Shown in pieces: positions 49,951-63,732 of a stretch of DNA of 64,000 nt; the stretch's first letter is position 1; the number at the start of each line of letters is the position of its first letter. This DNA is from Trochalopteron elliotii (taxonomy: Eukaryota; Chordata; Aves; Passeriformes; Leiothrichidae). The translations under genes were made by a program, and so were the position numbers. The stretch lies in NCBI GenBank assembly GCA_024734555.1, contig JANPWX010000081.1, forward strand, positions 1,390,301-1,454,300, written 5' to 3'. The notes beneath the pieces were generated by a model, which saw only the letters and a list, made by a program, of their open reading frames with translations, was not told the DNA's origin and did no database searches.

Positions 49951-51155
49951 GTATTCCTGCAGATTGCCCTTTTGTTAAATAGAATAACTAAAAGCTTATC
50001 ATTGGTCTTCTATCAACTGACTGTTATTTTAGTCTGCAGTTTCCTAAAATTTTCTTTAGAAACTGCTTCACTGAGAGGGGCTCAGTTCTTTCCATTCCTC
50101 TTCTTTCTCTCTGTCATGAAATCTGAACTCTGTGCCAAAGAATGTAATGAATAGCACCCTATCAATCAATAAGACCTTTCTGTGCAAGTACTTTAAATTT
50201 TTTGCCATGTTTATTTAACAACTAAGTTTCAAGCTCTCATCTGCCAGTAACTAAAATCACTACAGAATCACAGAAGGTTTTGAAAAATAAAACAGGGCTA
50301 TGCAATATTTGAAAGTTTGATCATCTGTCTTACAATCGTAAAGTCCTGGTGAAATAATGATCGCACTAATAAATCTGCTTGTGCATCATCAGTCTCTGAT
50401 CTCAAGTCTGTAACATCTCTGATCTTTTTGCTTCTCTAATCTCTGGTCTGTGTTTCCCGATAAGAACATTCAGTACCTTGCCACAAAGATTTTTGAAAGG
50501 TGTTTTAAAAGTAGAAACATGAAAAAGAGAAATTTTGTGTTCAAAGGAACACTAAGAAATTTAGGATTAGTTTAGACAACTTCCATTTCAGTGGTTCAGG
50601 AAAAATAATCTCTAAATTACTAAAAGTAATACTAACCAAATGAAATGCAAATGGAGAAAACAAAGAACTTTTGAAAGTTTTTCCTCTGCATTATATACAG
50701 TCGTGATATTCTTGGTCTATGTGATGTTTCTGACTTCTATGGTACTACAGTATCTTTTCCTATAAGCATTTTAGAGTTTAGTCATTCAGAAGTTTATAAT
50801 TGCTAAAATTCTAGAAAATGCTTAAGAAGATAATTAGTTAAAAGCATATTTCAATGACATTTTTTGAAACACATGGTGTTTTTTTGACAATTAGGAAACA
50901 GTTGAACTTCATTTTGTCAGTTGCCAGTTCCAATTCCACTCCAAAATATCATTGTAATAACTCTTAAAGTGTCTTCTAAAATAATGTAGAAAAGACAGGA
51001 AAATATGATTTCTTAATTGTTTCTCTTAACTATTCATGCTTGACAGTAAACTCTGAAAAATCTGATTATGAATATTTCAACTGATAAAACATTCTAAACC
51101 CAAAAAATAAAGAGAAACATTTATTTTATTAATGCATTTTTGTGTCAGATTTATA

Positions 51156-51212
51156 AATTTTAAGCCTTATTTAAGCCTTTAATTTTAAGCCTTAATTTTA
51201 AACCTTAAACCT
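51156..51212. repeat. Imperfect ~13-bp tandem repeat
   Basis: Four loose copies of ATTTTAAGCCTTA, the last decaying to ATTTTAAACCTTA. Confidence 0.75.
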
Positions 51213-53162
51213 CTTGGACTTTAAGGTTTCCAGAATGAATTGCTTTATTCTGGTAGACACCTGTCATTTAGCTGTCCTCTTGCTATCGTTTTTCTTTGCC
51301 AAAATCTAAATGATGAACAATGTGTTGTTTTAAATGGAGATTTTCATCACAACTACAAGATGGAATTTATCAAATTTCCATATAGCAATTAAATATGAAG
51401 ATGAAATATCAATTTCAAAGCTGTGTTTGGAAATCAGAAGATTGTTTTTCAGGTTCAGAGCAACTCCAGAGAAGAAAGTTGGTGAACCAGCCAAAATACC
51501 AGCTGTAGAGAGAGACCATCTTTAAAATGGAGAGAGAGAAAACACCTTCTAAAATAATTCCCCTCACAACAACATGACTCAAACCTAAACTAGTGGTATT
51601 TTTTTTTCCTTTTAGTCACATACAAAAACTCTATTGTTTTTTACCTAGTCCTGTATGGTGTATATTTTAATTCCCTACATCACCTCTGAGATAGTATTTA
51701 CAAAGGATTCTCAAGGCAGAGTTATGCTCTAGTAATTCCTACTGTAACTTGCAGCTTAGTCATGGATACATAAGTTCCAAACTAGGATTACATGACAGTT
51801 TGAAATATGGTTTTGCGAGAGGAATATGATATTCCAAGTAAAAATACACTAATTTTAATTCTGTGTGCCCCTGGAAAGTTACAATTTTTAAATTATTTAT
51901 TGCTGCAGCTGAGATTGCAGCTGCACTAGGGCCTTTTTCCTTGACACCTTTTCCCAGAATAGCTTCTCTGAGCTGAATCCATTAATAGTTTGAGAACTCA
52001 AGCTATTCTTTGAGCAAGTGGTTTTTTTCACCTTGCCTACAATTCTGGATATGGCTTTCAGACAGAGAAGCAATCAGTTGGTGTCATGAATTCAGTAAGA
52101 AATTGTTTTGTCCTGTGGCAAAGAGAAGAGGTTTTATTTAAACTTTGCTGTTTGGGTTATTATTCAAGTTTAACTTGTTGGTATTTTTAAAATAAGCCAG
52201 TTTGTTAAGATGAGATAAATTCTAAAATATTTTGCTCTTCCATTGTTTGCATTTTCATGTTAATGCGTTTTCTCCCATTTTATTTAATGGTTATTCCTCA
52301 ATAACATGAGTAACCCAAGTAATCTGCTGCTGTGGCAGCTGACATAGTTTCCTACTGAGAGTGTTTCATTGATTAGTTTATTTCTGTTTGTATTTTTGCC
52401 CTATTGGGGGAAACAGAGGTTTATAGATGTGATAGTCCTGAGCTGTAATTCTCAGTGAGCCTACATCTGGGTGATTGCAGACAAGCCACTTGACCTCAAT
52501 ATGACTCAATTAACCCAGCAGCAAAATTGGGTAAACATCAAAATCTCATTGAAAAGCATCTGCTGCAGCATCTAAATTGAATTGTCTAAAATTGCATTGT
52601 GACAGCATTGCCATTGGGTCTCTAAAGATCTGAATTTTAATTGTTTTTCAATCATAACACTACATGAAAATAGCTGTAAAAGGCATGCAGATAATAATGT
52701 CTCCATAGTTCTGCAATGACATTGGCTGTATGGTCAGTGGAGGCATTTAGATCAAAGGTATAAAGTGGTTTTTTGCAGTTTTCAGATTTTTTCACAACAA
52801 TTTGCATGTATATCTACTTGCAAAGGGTGTGTATTTTTATGATTTTGGATCAGATAGCAGAAATTTCATCTTTAATTTATCATACAACAACCTTAATAAT
52901 TTGTTGATCTTGAGGGAAACCTAGAAAAAATGAAGATGAAAAGAAGTTTTATGAGGTTTTGGAAAATGCATGGCTGAATTTTGGGAAATATTCCATGACA
53001 GTCCTTTTTTTTCCAGTAATGATGGAGTCCACACTTAGGATGCCATGCATGACCTAGGTCCTCTCTCTCCTGGCACAAGCAGTAGTAATGTTTTGACAGG
53101 ATTTGACTTAAAATCTTAAGGAAATTTTTTTCATCATAATGAATTTAAATTATGATTTTTTT

Positions 53163-53186
53163 TATCTATCTATCTATCTATCTATC
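53163..53186. repeat. (TATC)6 microsatellite
   Basis: Six perfect TATC units followed by a TATT variant. Confidence 0.95.
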
Positions 53187-56100
53187 TATTTGTCGTCAGG
53201 CTTATCTTTCTCATGCAGTATTTTTATAGGATTATAGTTTAAGATTTTGGTTGCTATTTTACTCATCATAGTGAAGAACTGTGCTATTCTGGGGTGTTTC
53301 GTGATCAGCCACTTGAAAAATATTGACTATTAACACTAATCACTCCAGTATTCTTCTCTGTCACTAAAAAAAGAGACCTTTAGCTTACTTGGGAAACCCT
53401 AAATACAGGTTTAAATCTGAGTTTTTCCTGCAGGATGCCTTCTTCAAATGCAATGGCTAATAGCAAGCATACACACTATTTTTTTCTCGTGCTGAAATTT
53501 TTAGTGTTCAGTGAAGTCCAACTACTGAACAGCTGAGATGCAAGCCTAGAATCCTGTTTTCTATTATTTGTATACAATTCCTTAGGTGTTGCATCAAGAT
53601 TTTTATCTCCTAATTATCTTTTATTGTGAAATTCTCATCCCAGTGAATACACTCATTATTTTTTATCCACATGCAATGCACACCTCAAGTGCCAATGAGA
53701 ACAGTAGTGGCTGTATAGACAATATACCTTTAATGCCATATTTGGCTATTTTTTAATCTACATGTTGTCTTTCTTTTATGACCAGGAACCCCATGGAAGG
53801 AATGATTTTTTGAGTCACTTGATAACCTTCAGAAAAATTTGTTTTATATAATCAAAACCAGCTTCTTAGTTTATCAGTCAATTATTGTCACTCAATACAT
53901 TTCCTAAAAGCAACCACATGAGGGAAATCTGCTGTTTATTCAGTGTGGAAGCAACTTTATGGAGTACAATTGCCTCTGTGTGTGAAAAACAATTTTATCA
54001 TTGTCTACTATCAATGATCTGCTTACTTATATAGCAGCAGAGAGATCAAATTTCTTCTTAGGGTTTTAATAATTAATTAAAATTTCTCATTTTGAAAATC
54101 AAAGAAACAGCATACATCTATTAATGTATGTGTTCAATTGTTCAATGCTATATTCTGGTCTACTGTATTTACTATCACTAGGGTAGCCATATCCAGATGA
54201 TATTAACAAAATTAAAAATATACTCCTGATAGGGATCACTAAAGAGTCTTTATATTAAATTAAAAAGAAATTAAATATTTGGCATTTGGTTTCATGCAGA
54301 AAAAAACCCCACTGTGCTTTAAAAAAATAAATATCCATGTCTTCAGTACAGTGGTAAGTAGAAATCGCAGTGGGAATCTTGAAGATGACTTTAGTAATGT
54401 AAAAATACCACAAAATGTACTAAATATAGAATCAATTAACACGTATCATAAATTGGACAAGAGTACAACACGAATGTCAAGAATTTATGTCCTGTGTCTG
54501 GCTGTATCGACAATGCTTTCAGTAGTCTGATTAAAGAATATTTGGTTATAAAATGGTTAAAAAACAAAAGGTTTGTTTAGGCCTTAGTTAATTTCCTGTA
54601 TAAGGCATCTTATGTGGAGCCAAAACCACACAGCAGCTCCAGAGGGACACACAATATAGAAAACCAGCTCAGCTGAGAATCCAGGATGTCTATGGACACT
54701 TCTTACAGCCTTTCACTTTTGATTCTTTTTTGCTCCTGTGTGACCGAAATTATTGTAAGGAGCTAAAAAATTATCCAGAATAAAACTCTCCTGAACAGAG
54801 AAGTGTATGCAGGGATGGTTGTGGGTGGATGTTTCAGGGGACGGTTATATGAAAGATGGAGCAGGAAACAGTTCATCTCCCACCAGTAATAACAGAGCAC
54901 TTCTTTGTACAGCCTGGTTCCTGTCCCTAACTGGGAAAATCAATAGGAGTTGCAGCCACAAGTGTATGCTCAGAGAAGAATAATAACATAAGAAACAGTT
55001 TTCATGGAGCACAATACACAAGCACGGGACTCGATGTATATAGTAAATTTGATATATATACTGATGATTTCTGCAAAAGTAGACAGCAGCCCAGTCAGCA
55101 AACACTTTTCTAAGGCAGATGACATTCCATTACTTTGCAGGATATTTTCCAGGGTTTATTTGATCCTAACTCCTTCTTTTTTTTGTTCCACTGGAAAGAA
55201 CCAGCATGTAGTGCTAAGGATTTTGTAATGATTATTATTTACAAAAAAGAAACAAAGAAAAAGAAAAAAAAGTATGTAATGGACCAAAATTATTCCAATT
55301 TTGTTGCTTATTTTCTAGGCGGTCTAATACAATATAAATCCAAAGTTTATTAACACAAATACATATCCTCTCCATGTAAGAAATCTTTAAGAGCTACACT
55401 GAGCATACACCCCTGTGGATTAGACAGTTGAATCCCAGGTCTGAGGAGGGCAGCGATACCCAAACAAAATGTAAAATTCAGACTGGGCTAGTAAAGTACA
55501 TGTACTGTTATCCATGTACCAAATTTCCCTTGGAAGGAATTCACAAGCCAAAGAGGAACGCTAGTAGTTAGGAAAAAAATGTGTTTCAACCAGCTTTGAG
55601 ATTTCCTAATGTGCCATTCCTTCGGAAATGTCTCTATCTAATAATAGCAACACTCAAAAAGCTGCTAAAGAGGGTATCAGATCCCCTGAGGATTTTGCTT
55701 TATAGGCAGTCTTTTGATTTGGTTTCATTTTGGGAGTGGAATATGGATTTCATGGTTCAAAATTGTATTCAGAGCTCAGCTGCTGTAGTTGTAACACTGG
55801 AAAATGCAAACTCATGAAAATATTCAGGAAAGGCCAAATAAACCTTACTTTTAACTCATCCTGGTTAAACTTATTCAAGTCCCTCACCTCTCAGATGATT
55901 ACACGTTATTTTACTGAATTTAATTTATTCTATATAAATTATCTATGGACATTAATGTCATTTTTATGCTTCTAAAATGTCAGTTTCCTTCTTTATGTAA
56001 AATATCAAATTAAATTTTGAAAGGTTTCAGAGTGAGTTTTTAATATTTCTCTGCTGACATCAGTCTTATTTCTTTAATGATTTTTAATAGTCCTCTAGCT

Positions 56101-56475
56101 ATGGCATTTATCCTTACTATTTTCTGACCAGTTAATAATTGCACATTGTCATATGAAAACTTTAAAAGCCAGAATGAGCAGATAGCATTGTATCTACAGG
56201 TATAAATTGCTGGTTATTAAGTTAAAGAGCAGGAAATTTTATATAGAAATGTACAGATTTAGTATCTGATCATGTGAAAACTAATCATGAAGTATAAATA
56301 TCATAAACTAAGTTAGTATAAAGGAATTTTGAATATTTGATGAAAATTTTATTTGAAAAGATAGTACCAATACTGACACTTTGTAAAGTGGAGTAGTAGA
56401 AAAAGGCTAAGTTTGCAAAATCCAAGGAATGGATACAGTGAAATATTGTACATTAAATTCCTACATCAGGATCAT

Positions 56476-56565
56476 CAATAAAGGTCTTAAACAGGGCCAG
56501 ACCCAAAACTTAGTCCTGGGGAGCTCCCCTGGTGACCAGCTGGCTGAAGCCATTGTGCTTCCTGA
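56476..56565 (-). mobile_element. CR1 internal scrap, antisense
   Basis: AATAAAGGTCTTAAACAGGG, then CCAGACCC and CTTAGTCCTGGGGAGCTCCC parallel the stretch at 34131-34180 inside the 33.2-kb CR1 (AACAGAACTGGCCCCAGCAG, GAACCATGGGGAAGCCCAC). Only about 90 bp is alignable by eye. Confidence 0.55.
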
Positions 56566-56569
56566 ACCT

Positions 56570-59500
56570 TGTCTACTTGGTTGCAATTCTTAATTTTTGT
56601 TTCATAATCTGCATTCTTATCTGAGTATTTCCATAGCTGAGATTCATGTTCCTGATGCTTCTGTAATCCCAGGTTACTGAAATTATCCACCTTCCCTAGA
56701 GAAGATGCCTTCTGTGGCAAATCATAGGAAAGGTCTTTACACAGGTAAATAAGGTGTACTTGAGTGGACTGCTGGGTATTTAGTCTGTTTTTTGGTTTTG
56801 TTTGCTTTTGTTTTGTTTTGTTTTAATTAATGTAAATATTTAGTTTTCTTCAAAGTAATTGCAGGGTTTTTTTTAACGTGGAAAAGATTTTTTTTTAATC
56901 CTTGATTTTCTTTGGAAGAGTGTCTGCTTGCAGTCACTAGAGATTGTTTATTATAGTACATCCTGTGTGATTTTGTTTCTGTGTACACAACTCTTACTTT
57001 TTTGGGTGAGTTTTATATTGGAATATGGATTTTTACTCTGTTAGCTTTGACTCTTTTAAGTAACTTTCAGTTGTGCTCAGTTTTAGTATCTGTATTCTTC
57101 TGAAAAGAATTCAAGAAATAAATATCTGTCAAAATTACACAATGTACTGTACTATATCAGAAGAAGCATATTTTTTCTTGGCACCATATGTAAGAAATTT
57201 GAGTAACAGCTGCTGACAAAGGCAATAATTCTTAAAGTGAGTTTTTTTTTCTCTCTGCTCTCAAGGCTATTTTGTTTCATTTCTCTGAAAACAAGAAATT
57301 GTACCATGACAGCATTTTCTCCAGCGTGGTAGAGGAAGGTATTTAAAAATGCATCCCACAGAAGTAGGCTGGTTTAGGATGTCTTTGCCACATCTTCTCT
57401 GTATTGTCTTTCCCATTTTATAAATATACTATCTGGAAGTGTAAATCTCGCTTTAACCCATATCTCATGAGACACTACCTTAATCGTAACTTTAAGACCC
57501 AGACAAATACATATTTTACTGATTGTTTCTGAAGCACAGTGTCTACTTCATGTTGCAAGTTATCTTGTTCCTATCTACTACTATGTTAGTGTCATATGGC
57601 CCTTTATGCTCAGCAGCAGCTCTTCATGGATTTATTTGGTAAACTAATATTATTTTAAGGGGTTTCTTTTTCTATTCTCAGCTCTTCAGACAAAAATGCT
57701 GTTGGAAATTAAGCTATCATGCACCAGCTTCTCCTGACTACTTGCAATAGTTTCCTTAAGAATCCAATTCCTTAACCCTGTATCAATTTTGACAGGATTT
57801 TTTTTTCACTTTAGGGTATTTGAAGGCCTCAGGAACTCAGTCTGAGCATTGGTCTGGAGCAGCAGTGTTGGTGCTGTTTCCATGAGGCAGTGCTGGCCCC
57901 TCTGGGCAGTGTGTGCAGGATAACTCAGCTCCTGGAGCAGCTCCTACTCACCAGTTATGGCACTCCCAGCCTTGCACAGAGATGACTCAGGAGACTTTAT
58001 GCTCCTGTTTCCAATATCAGCTCTTGTGGGGTGAGCAGAGGAGACCTGAATTAATTAAGGTCTAATTAAGCCCTTGTGCAGGCGCATGGTATCAAGCTGA
58101 TTGATTTCTTAAAGAATTTACTGCACCTTTTCTTCCTCCTCAGACAGAAAAGAAATCAGAAAAACCCAGCCCTGCTACTAACTTATGCAGTTAAGTATAA
58201 AAATTCCTGTTCACTGCAACTGTCTTTAGATCAGGAACTTTTCTGTGACAGTTCAGAGATCATCAATCTCAGAGCTGGCCTCCCTCTAGGTCTCTCCTCC
58301 TGTCAGGCTTTCTGCCCTCTCTGCCTATGTTCTGCTTCTCCTTAAGATACAAATGTTTTCATAAAATTCCTTAAAAGTCCAGGTTTTTTGTTGTATCAGT
58401 GATTTAACTGTCACCAGCTAGAGTTTAAACACACTCACCTTATATATTTTTTCAATTTTAGAAAAAAAAAAAACAGGTAAATTTTCTGAAACAAGAAGTA
58501 AAACAAACCATGTAACTTTTTGTCCCAAACACTCTTCCTTCTCTTTATGAAAAGTCTATTCTTCTTTTATGTATGACCTTCAGTCATGTGCTTTCTTCTT
58601 GAGTGTTTATACACAACACCTAAAATAGGGAGGCATTCATTTTGACTGATGAATTTGACGTTACTAGAATACAAATAATACATTGCAATTCTAAGACTTG
58701 AACTACAGAAAAAACATATGGTATTTCTCTTAATTTTCAATATAAAGGAATTTATAGCAGAGGGTTTAAAACTGATGCGTAGACAGAGACAGATTTTTTA
58801 AAATCTGTGCCCTGTTACATTTATATGTCTCTACTGTTGGGTATGTGTGACCATTAAAGTGATCACAGAGGCCTGCCTGATTAGTAAATAGCAGCTGCAT
58901 CCAAGTTGCTTCAGTTGGCTAGGAAATGAAAGCATCCAAACTCTCTATTCAACCTTTTAGAGATACAGAATGCAGTGTCCCATTCAGGGGAGCAGGCCAG
59001 ATTGTTTGCATGCAGTGTAACACTGCTACCTCTTGGGACCTCGAGCAGTAACTGTGGTAGTTCTGCTTGCACTAATGCTGCTTGGCCTCCTTTTCAGTTA
59101 CTCCTGTGTGCTAATTAGAATATAAGATTAAATGAAATAGAAGTTTCACAGAGAGATGCAATGTGTTTGAATAACAACATCAAAGTATGGCTAAGGAGGA
59201 TTGCTCCATGTCTTTTGGAGTGATTTATTTGAAATGATCCATCAATTAAAATTATTTTTGTGCCTTTTAGTTGTTTATTGTTTTTCTTGTTGTTATCACT
59301 ATTAATACTGTACTAACAGCAGTGATGGTTGGGAGTAATTTTGAAAAGTAGTCTATAAAAAAAATGCATTTTCTAACTATATACTGTTGCATACTGGAAA
59401 GGTGGCTCTGTACTGTACCTGCAGCTACTCCTCTAATTCAAGACACACCATCTTTGAGCCAGTGCTACCAATGTTTTGGAAAGGATTTGAGAGTTACTAT

Positions 59501-60230
59501 TGAAAACTTTTTTGATTCTGCATTTATTTGACTGTTCATGGCTGTATATGGCAGATTAGGATAACATTCAAGGTGGTTTTGCTATTGCTGCAGTCAAGAT
59601 TTTAAGAAAAGGAAGACAAAGTTAAAGTGTCAATAATAGTTAGATAAAGAGAAACCAGGAAACACATCTTTAAAAATTAATAGAGAAGGTAAATTATTTC
59701 AGATTTAGAAAAGACCTCTGGCTTCACCCAGCTGTAGATATTGTCCTTTTACAATCCTTCCTGTATGACCCCCCCAACTTTGTTCCAACCATTTATTTTG
59801 CAATGAAGTTTTATTATGCTCTTTCTAAAGACAGCTTTTCAGTCATGCTATGTTTTATGGTCTTTTTCTGGCTTTTATTATTGAAAAAATCTTGGTATTG
59901 TACATCAAAGTGATGTTCTTGTCTAGTCTCCAAAAGTGATGCTTAAACAAGTAATGTTCCTGCCTAACATGTCATCTTTGTGTTCGTTCTGTAACTCTGC
60001 AGAAAGTCATGCAACTCATGTCTAGATTTTTAAGCTTACAACATATAATAGCCTATCTAAAACAAATTCATTTTTTAATATATGAGGGTATTGCTGAGGA
60101 GGATAGTATGACTAATAAAATATCATGAGAGAATTAAACAGCAGTAAAAATTAAACCCAAATTTTTTATCGTAGCTTGGGGATTCAAAATTACTTTCAGT
60201 GCCATTAGGAAGTTAATGATTTGCCCTTGT
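56570..60230. other. IL1RAPL1 intron 3, mostly featureless
   Basis: AT-rich sequence with TTTG runs near 56795 and a modestly GC-richer stretch at about 57820-58040 that I could not classify. No gene was recognised. Confidence 0.5.
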
Positions 60231-60235
60231 GATGT

Positions 60236-61270
60236 GTTAAACTTTGCTGGCTGCCATATGCCCACCCAACTCCTCTAACACTCCCCTCTCTCAACAGGAT
60301 GGGGGAAAAAATAAGACAGAAAAGCTTGTGGATCAAGATAAAAACAGGGAAATAATTTACCAGTTACCTTCATGGGAAAAACAGACTTGACTGGGGGAAA
60401 ATTAAGTGTAGGATTGTGAGAAAAAACGGCAAAACTAAGAACAGCTTCCTCCAGTCTCCTCCTTCTCCCCAGACTCAACTTTATTCCTCTTTCTCAAAGT
60501 CCCTCTGTCTCATCTGCACCAACCCAGTGTGGCACAGGGGCATGGGGAATGAGGGTTGCTGTTAGTTCATAGCAGTTCATCTTTGCTACTCCTTCCTCAC
60601 ACTTTTACCCTGCTCCAGTGTCGGGCCCCTGCCATGGGATCCAGTCTTTCATGAGGATACCAAATGTAGGTTCTTCTTGTGAGCTGTGGTTCTTCAAGAT
60701 TTACTCCACATGCTCTTTTCCTCAGGGTGCAGGCCTTCAGGAACAGATTGCTTTAGTATGGGTCCTGCAAGAAATGCATCTCCTGCTAGAAAACTTCTGC
60801 ACAGGATCTCCCCAGGCTGCAGCTTCCTTCATGAATTGCCCACCTGCTCCAGCATGGGGACCTCCATGGGCTGCAGGTGGATGTATCCAACATGATCCTC
60901 CCTGACATGCACGGAGACAGCCTTGTGTCACCATGGTTGTCTGCTGGGGGTTCTCTGCTCCAGCACCTAGAGAACATTTTCCCCTTCCTTTTTCACCGTG
61001 CTTAGAGTCTGCAAGGCTGGTTCTTCCAATTTCCTCTAAGTCCTCTCTCACAGCTGTTGCACTGTGGTTTTTCTGAAATGCATCCTTAAATAAACTTTCC
61101 TAGGGCCATGGCCTGCTTTTGGCTGCTGAGCTCAGCTGTGTCCTGAGGTATTCTGTTGGAAGCAGCTGGAGCAGAGTCTGTCTGATCTGGCTCAGCCCTG
61201 GTCTCTTCTCACACAGGCCACCTCTGCTGCTAACACCTTTCCATACAAAACCAACACAGCCTTTTGTTTT
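60236..61270 (-). mobile_element. ERV-type LTR, antisense, about 1 kb
   Basis: The reverse complement of 60.30-60.45 kb shows the same ordered words as the LTR at 12.1-12.6 kb, including AGTCTGTTTTTCCCATGAAG aligned with AGTCTGTTTTGCCTGTGACG. To the right it continues through short blocks built around CTGCTCCAGCATGGGGACC, CATGGGCTGCAGGTGGATG and TCACCATGG, which recall a passerine LTR with internal sub-repeats, and ends near 61270 (CATACAAAACCAACACAGCC). The left end near 60236 corresponds to the LTR 3' end. This copy is longer than the one at 12 kb. No viral ORF adjoins. Confidence 0.7.
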
Positions 61271-62813
61271 GCCTGCTTCTTCCAATCTACCTGCTCTTCT
61301 CCTAAGCTGTCTGCTGTTTGGCACAGTCTTAGTCTTGCTGTTTAGTCTATCTGCATCTTGATTTCACCTCTGCTATTTTCATGATGTTACCACCCTGTTT
61401 TTACACTTGGCTATGAATCGTTTGTGTAAAGATTGAACAAGTGGAGGACAAGATGGTACAGTCACAAGGATGCTGCAAATAAAGTAAGAAGGTAGCTTTT
61501 TCTTTCATATATTCTTTCTGGCTTTTTCATCCTGTGGTATGTTAATTTAAAAACAGGGTTGAGTTTGGAGGGTAAGTGTTTAGACCTGGATTTAAATTAT
61601 TTTTGTGATATTTTGTCATATTACTATTTGTGAGGAGTGGGGAAGTAGTCTTTCTGTTTCAGTTCCTCCTCTGCAAAATAACACTTTTACACTTCACAGT
61701 TGCTGAGGTAAATGCATTACAGAGTGTGAAACACTTGGCTGCCTTTGGCTGAGGTTACAGGCAAATATCTGAACAGAAGATGGACGGCATTCTGTGTCAG
61801 AAAACTTCTAGTGGCAATGTGTACCCCACTTAGTTTGGGAAAGATTTTTTGTACTAGTGGTAGTGATCAGATGTTGTCATTGTGACAGCATATTGTTCAT
61901 TGTTCAAGATGGATGGTTACTGAATTATTTTGTGTGCTATACTCTCTGTGTCTCCATTGGATTGCTGGATTGGTTTCAGAGACAAACAGAGAAAAATAAA
62001 TCTGAATTTTATTGTTGCTGTTGTTGTTTTTTCTTTGGTGAGGTTTCCCTTTAAAGAGGGAAGATGGCTCTATGAAAACACATCTGGATTAAAGTGGTTA
62101 TCAGATATTTGTGTGAATGTAATATCACTTTACTGGATGTTTGTATTTAGTGAATAAAAAAGGTGGCAATTTTTATAATGGTCAAATAGAGCAGCTGTTT
62201 TGAAATCCAAACTGAATATTCATAAACTCTCTCTCTGCCTGATTTAACTGATTTGAGCTTTCAAAGTCTAATGTTTCCTCAGAAGTTGTGCTAGAATTGT
62301 AACCAATAATCTTCCCATGTTCATAAAACATGCAAACACCCTATATGGTACATATAGGGGCATTATCTTCATATTAGCTAGATTTTGTTGACAAGAAGAA
62401 GATAGATCATTTAACAGATATATAATTTGCTGTCTTCATTGCAGTTTTATAAGAGACACTGTTATAAAAATGGGTATGACATTTGCATTTCTGTTTAATT
62501 GCTGTGGAGTGAACATAAAAAGATAAGAGAGCCAAGAGAGCTTATTAAAACTGAAATGAGGGCAGCTGATAAAAGAATGATATTTTAGTGGTGCTGCAGT
62601 CAGATCTGACACTTTTCCCACAAAAACAATCTTATTCAGGGATTTTTTGGTGAGGAGAGAGAATATAGGGATTATATAACTACTGTTTTGTCTTCTGAGC
62701 TACACTTGATATACAGGATCTCTCCCTGCCTGTATTTTAACTTGAGGGCCTCAGTAGCCCTGGGGACATTGAGGAAAATAATGTGACTTTTTCTCTGTCC
62801 TGAAGTAGTTTAC

Positions 62814-62872
62814 TTTTTTCCTTTTTCCTTTTTCCTTTTTCCTTTTTCCTTTTTCCTTTTTCCTTTTTTTCC
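62814..62872. repeat. (TTTTTCC)n heptamer repeat
   Basis: Six exact TTTTTCC units from 62822 to 62863, flanked by an 8-nt unit on the left and a 9-nt unit on the right. The whole run is a 59-nt pyrimidine tract. Confidence 0.95.
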
Positions 62873-63680
62873 TGTGTCAGATTACACCATGCTGCATCTA
62901 GGGGTTCCTGAGCCTCTCCATGGCATGTCTCATAGCAAAATCTCTGAATTTCAACCCACTGAATGAGACTTAATAATTGAGAGTAAAGAGATAAGGGTAT
63001 ATAGCCATCATTTAAGTCAGGGACTTGCTACTTTTTTGTTTTAATGACATAATCAAGGCAATGCATTTATAAAGAAATTTGTAAAAATTTTCCTAGTTTT
63101 AAAACATTAAATGTCAATCCATAAATGTGCATATGCTGCATGCTGCTATAGGGACTTCCCTCTGCTTTTGAATACCAAAAACCATCTTACTGGCTGGAAC
63201 CACCACTGATATTTTTACTTGAGATTTAAGTCTAGCAGTGCAGGGAACTACAGCAGGGAAGTGTCTTGGAGGAATCTGTGTGCTGGAACAGGCAGCCTAT
63301 CCCTCCTCTGGCTGGGCATTTCAGCAGATTGTGGAAAAATTCTGCTTTGTCAGGGTAAGCCCAGTTCTGCCAAGTATTCAGCACAGCCTTCAGTCACAAA
63401 GTAATGATGAGCTGTCACTGAGCTGACACAGGAACAGAACCCCACTGCACAGCTTTTCCCTACCAAAAAAAAAAAAAAAAAATTAAATTCTGTTCTCTGC
63501 AGGAAGATTCATATCTCCTGACATGAAGCTGTATTAGCTTGCACAAAAATTGAGAAAATCTGCTCAAATAAGTAAAATCTTCCCAGACTTGCTTTTCTGT
63601 GTCCAGTCTTGCTTCTCTGGAAATGATAGGTTATAACAAATCTAAAAAGGAGGGACATTCCCCCAAAATCGAAGACTAAT

Positions 63681-63732
63681 ATAACTAGTATATGTATATA
63701 CTAGTGTATAGTATATATATATAACTAGTATA
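63681..63732. repeat. AT-rich inverted and direct repeat
   Basis: ACTAGTATAT (63684-63693) and ATATACTAGT (63696-63705) are perfect reverse complements with a 2-base spacer. ATAACTAGTATA occurs at 63681 and again at 63721. Confidence 0.95.

Larger units (their letters stand above)
49950..56470. other. IL1RAPL1 intron 3, mostly featureless
   Basis: AT-rich sequence with a small imperfect tandem repeat at 51156-51212, a TATC run at 53163 and an A-rich stretch at 55239-55272. No gene was recognised. Confidence 0.5.
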
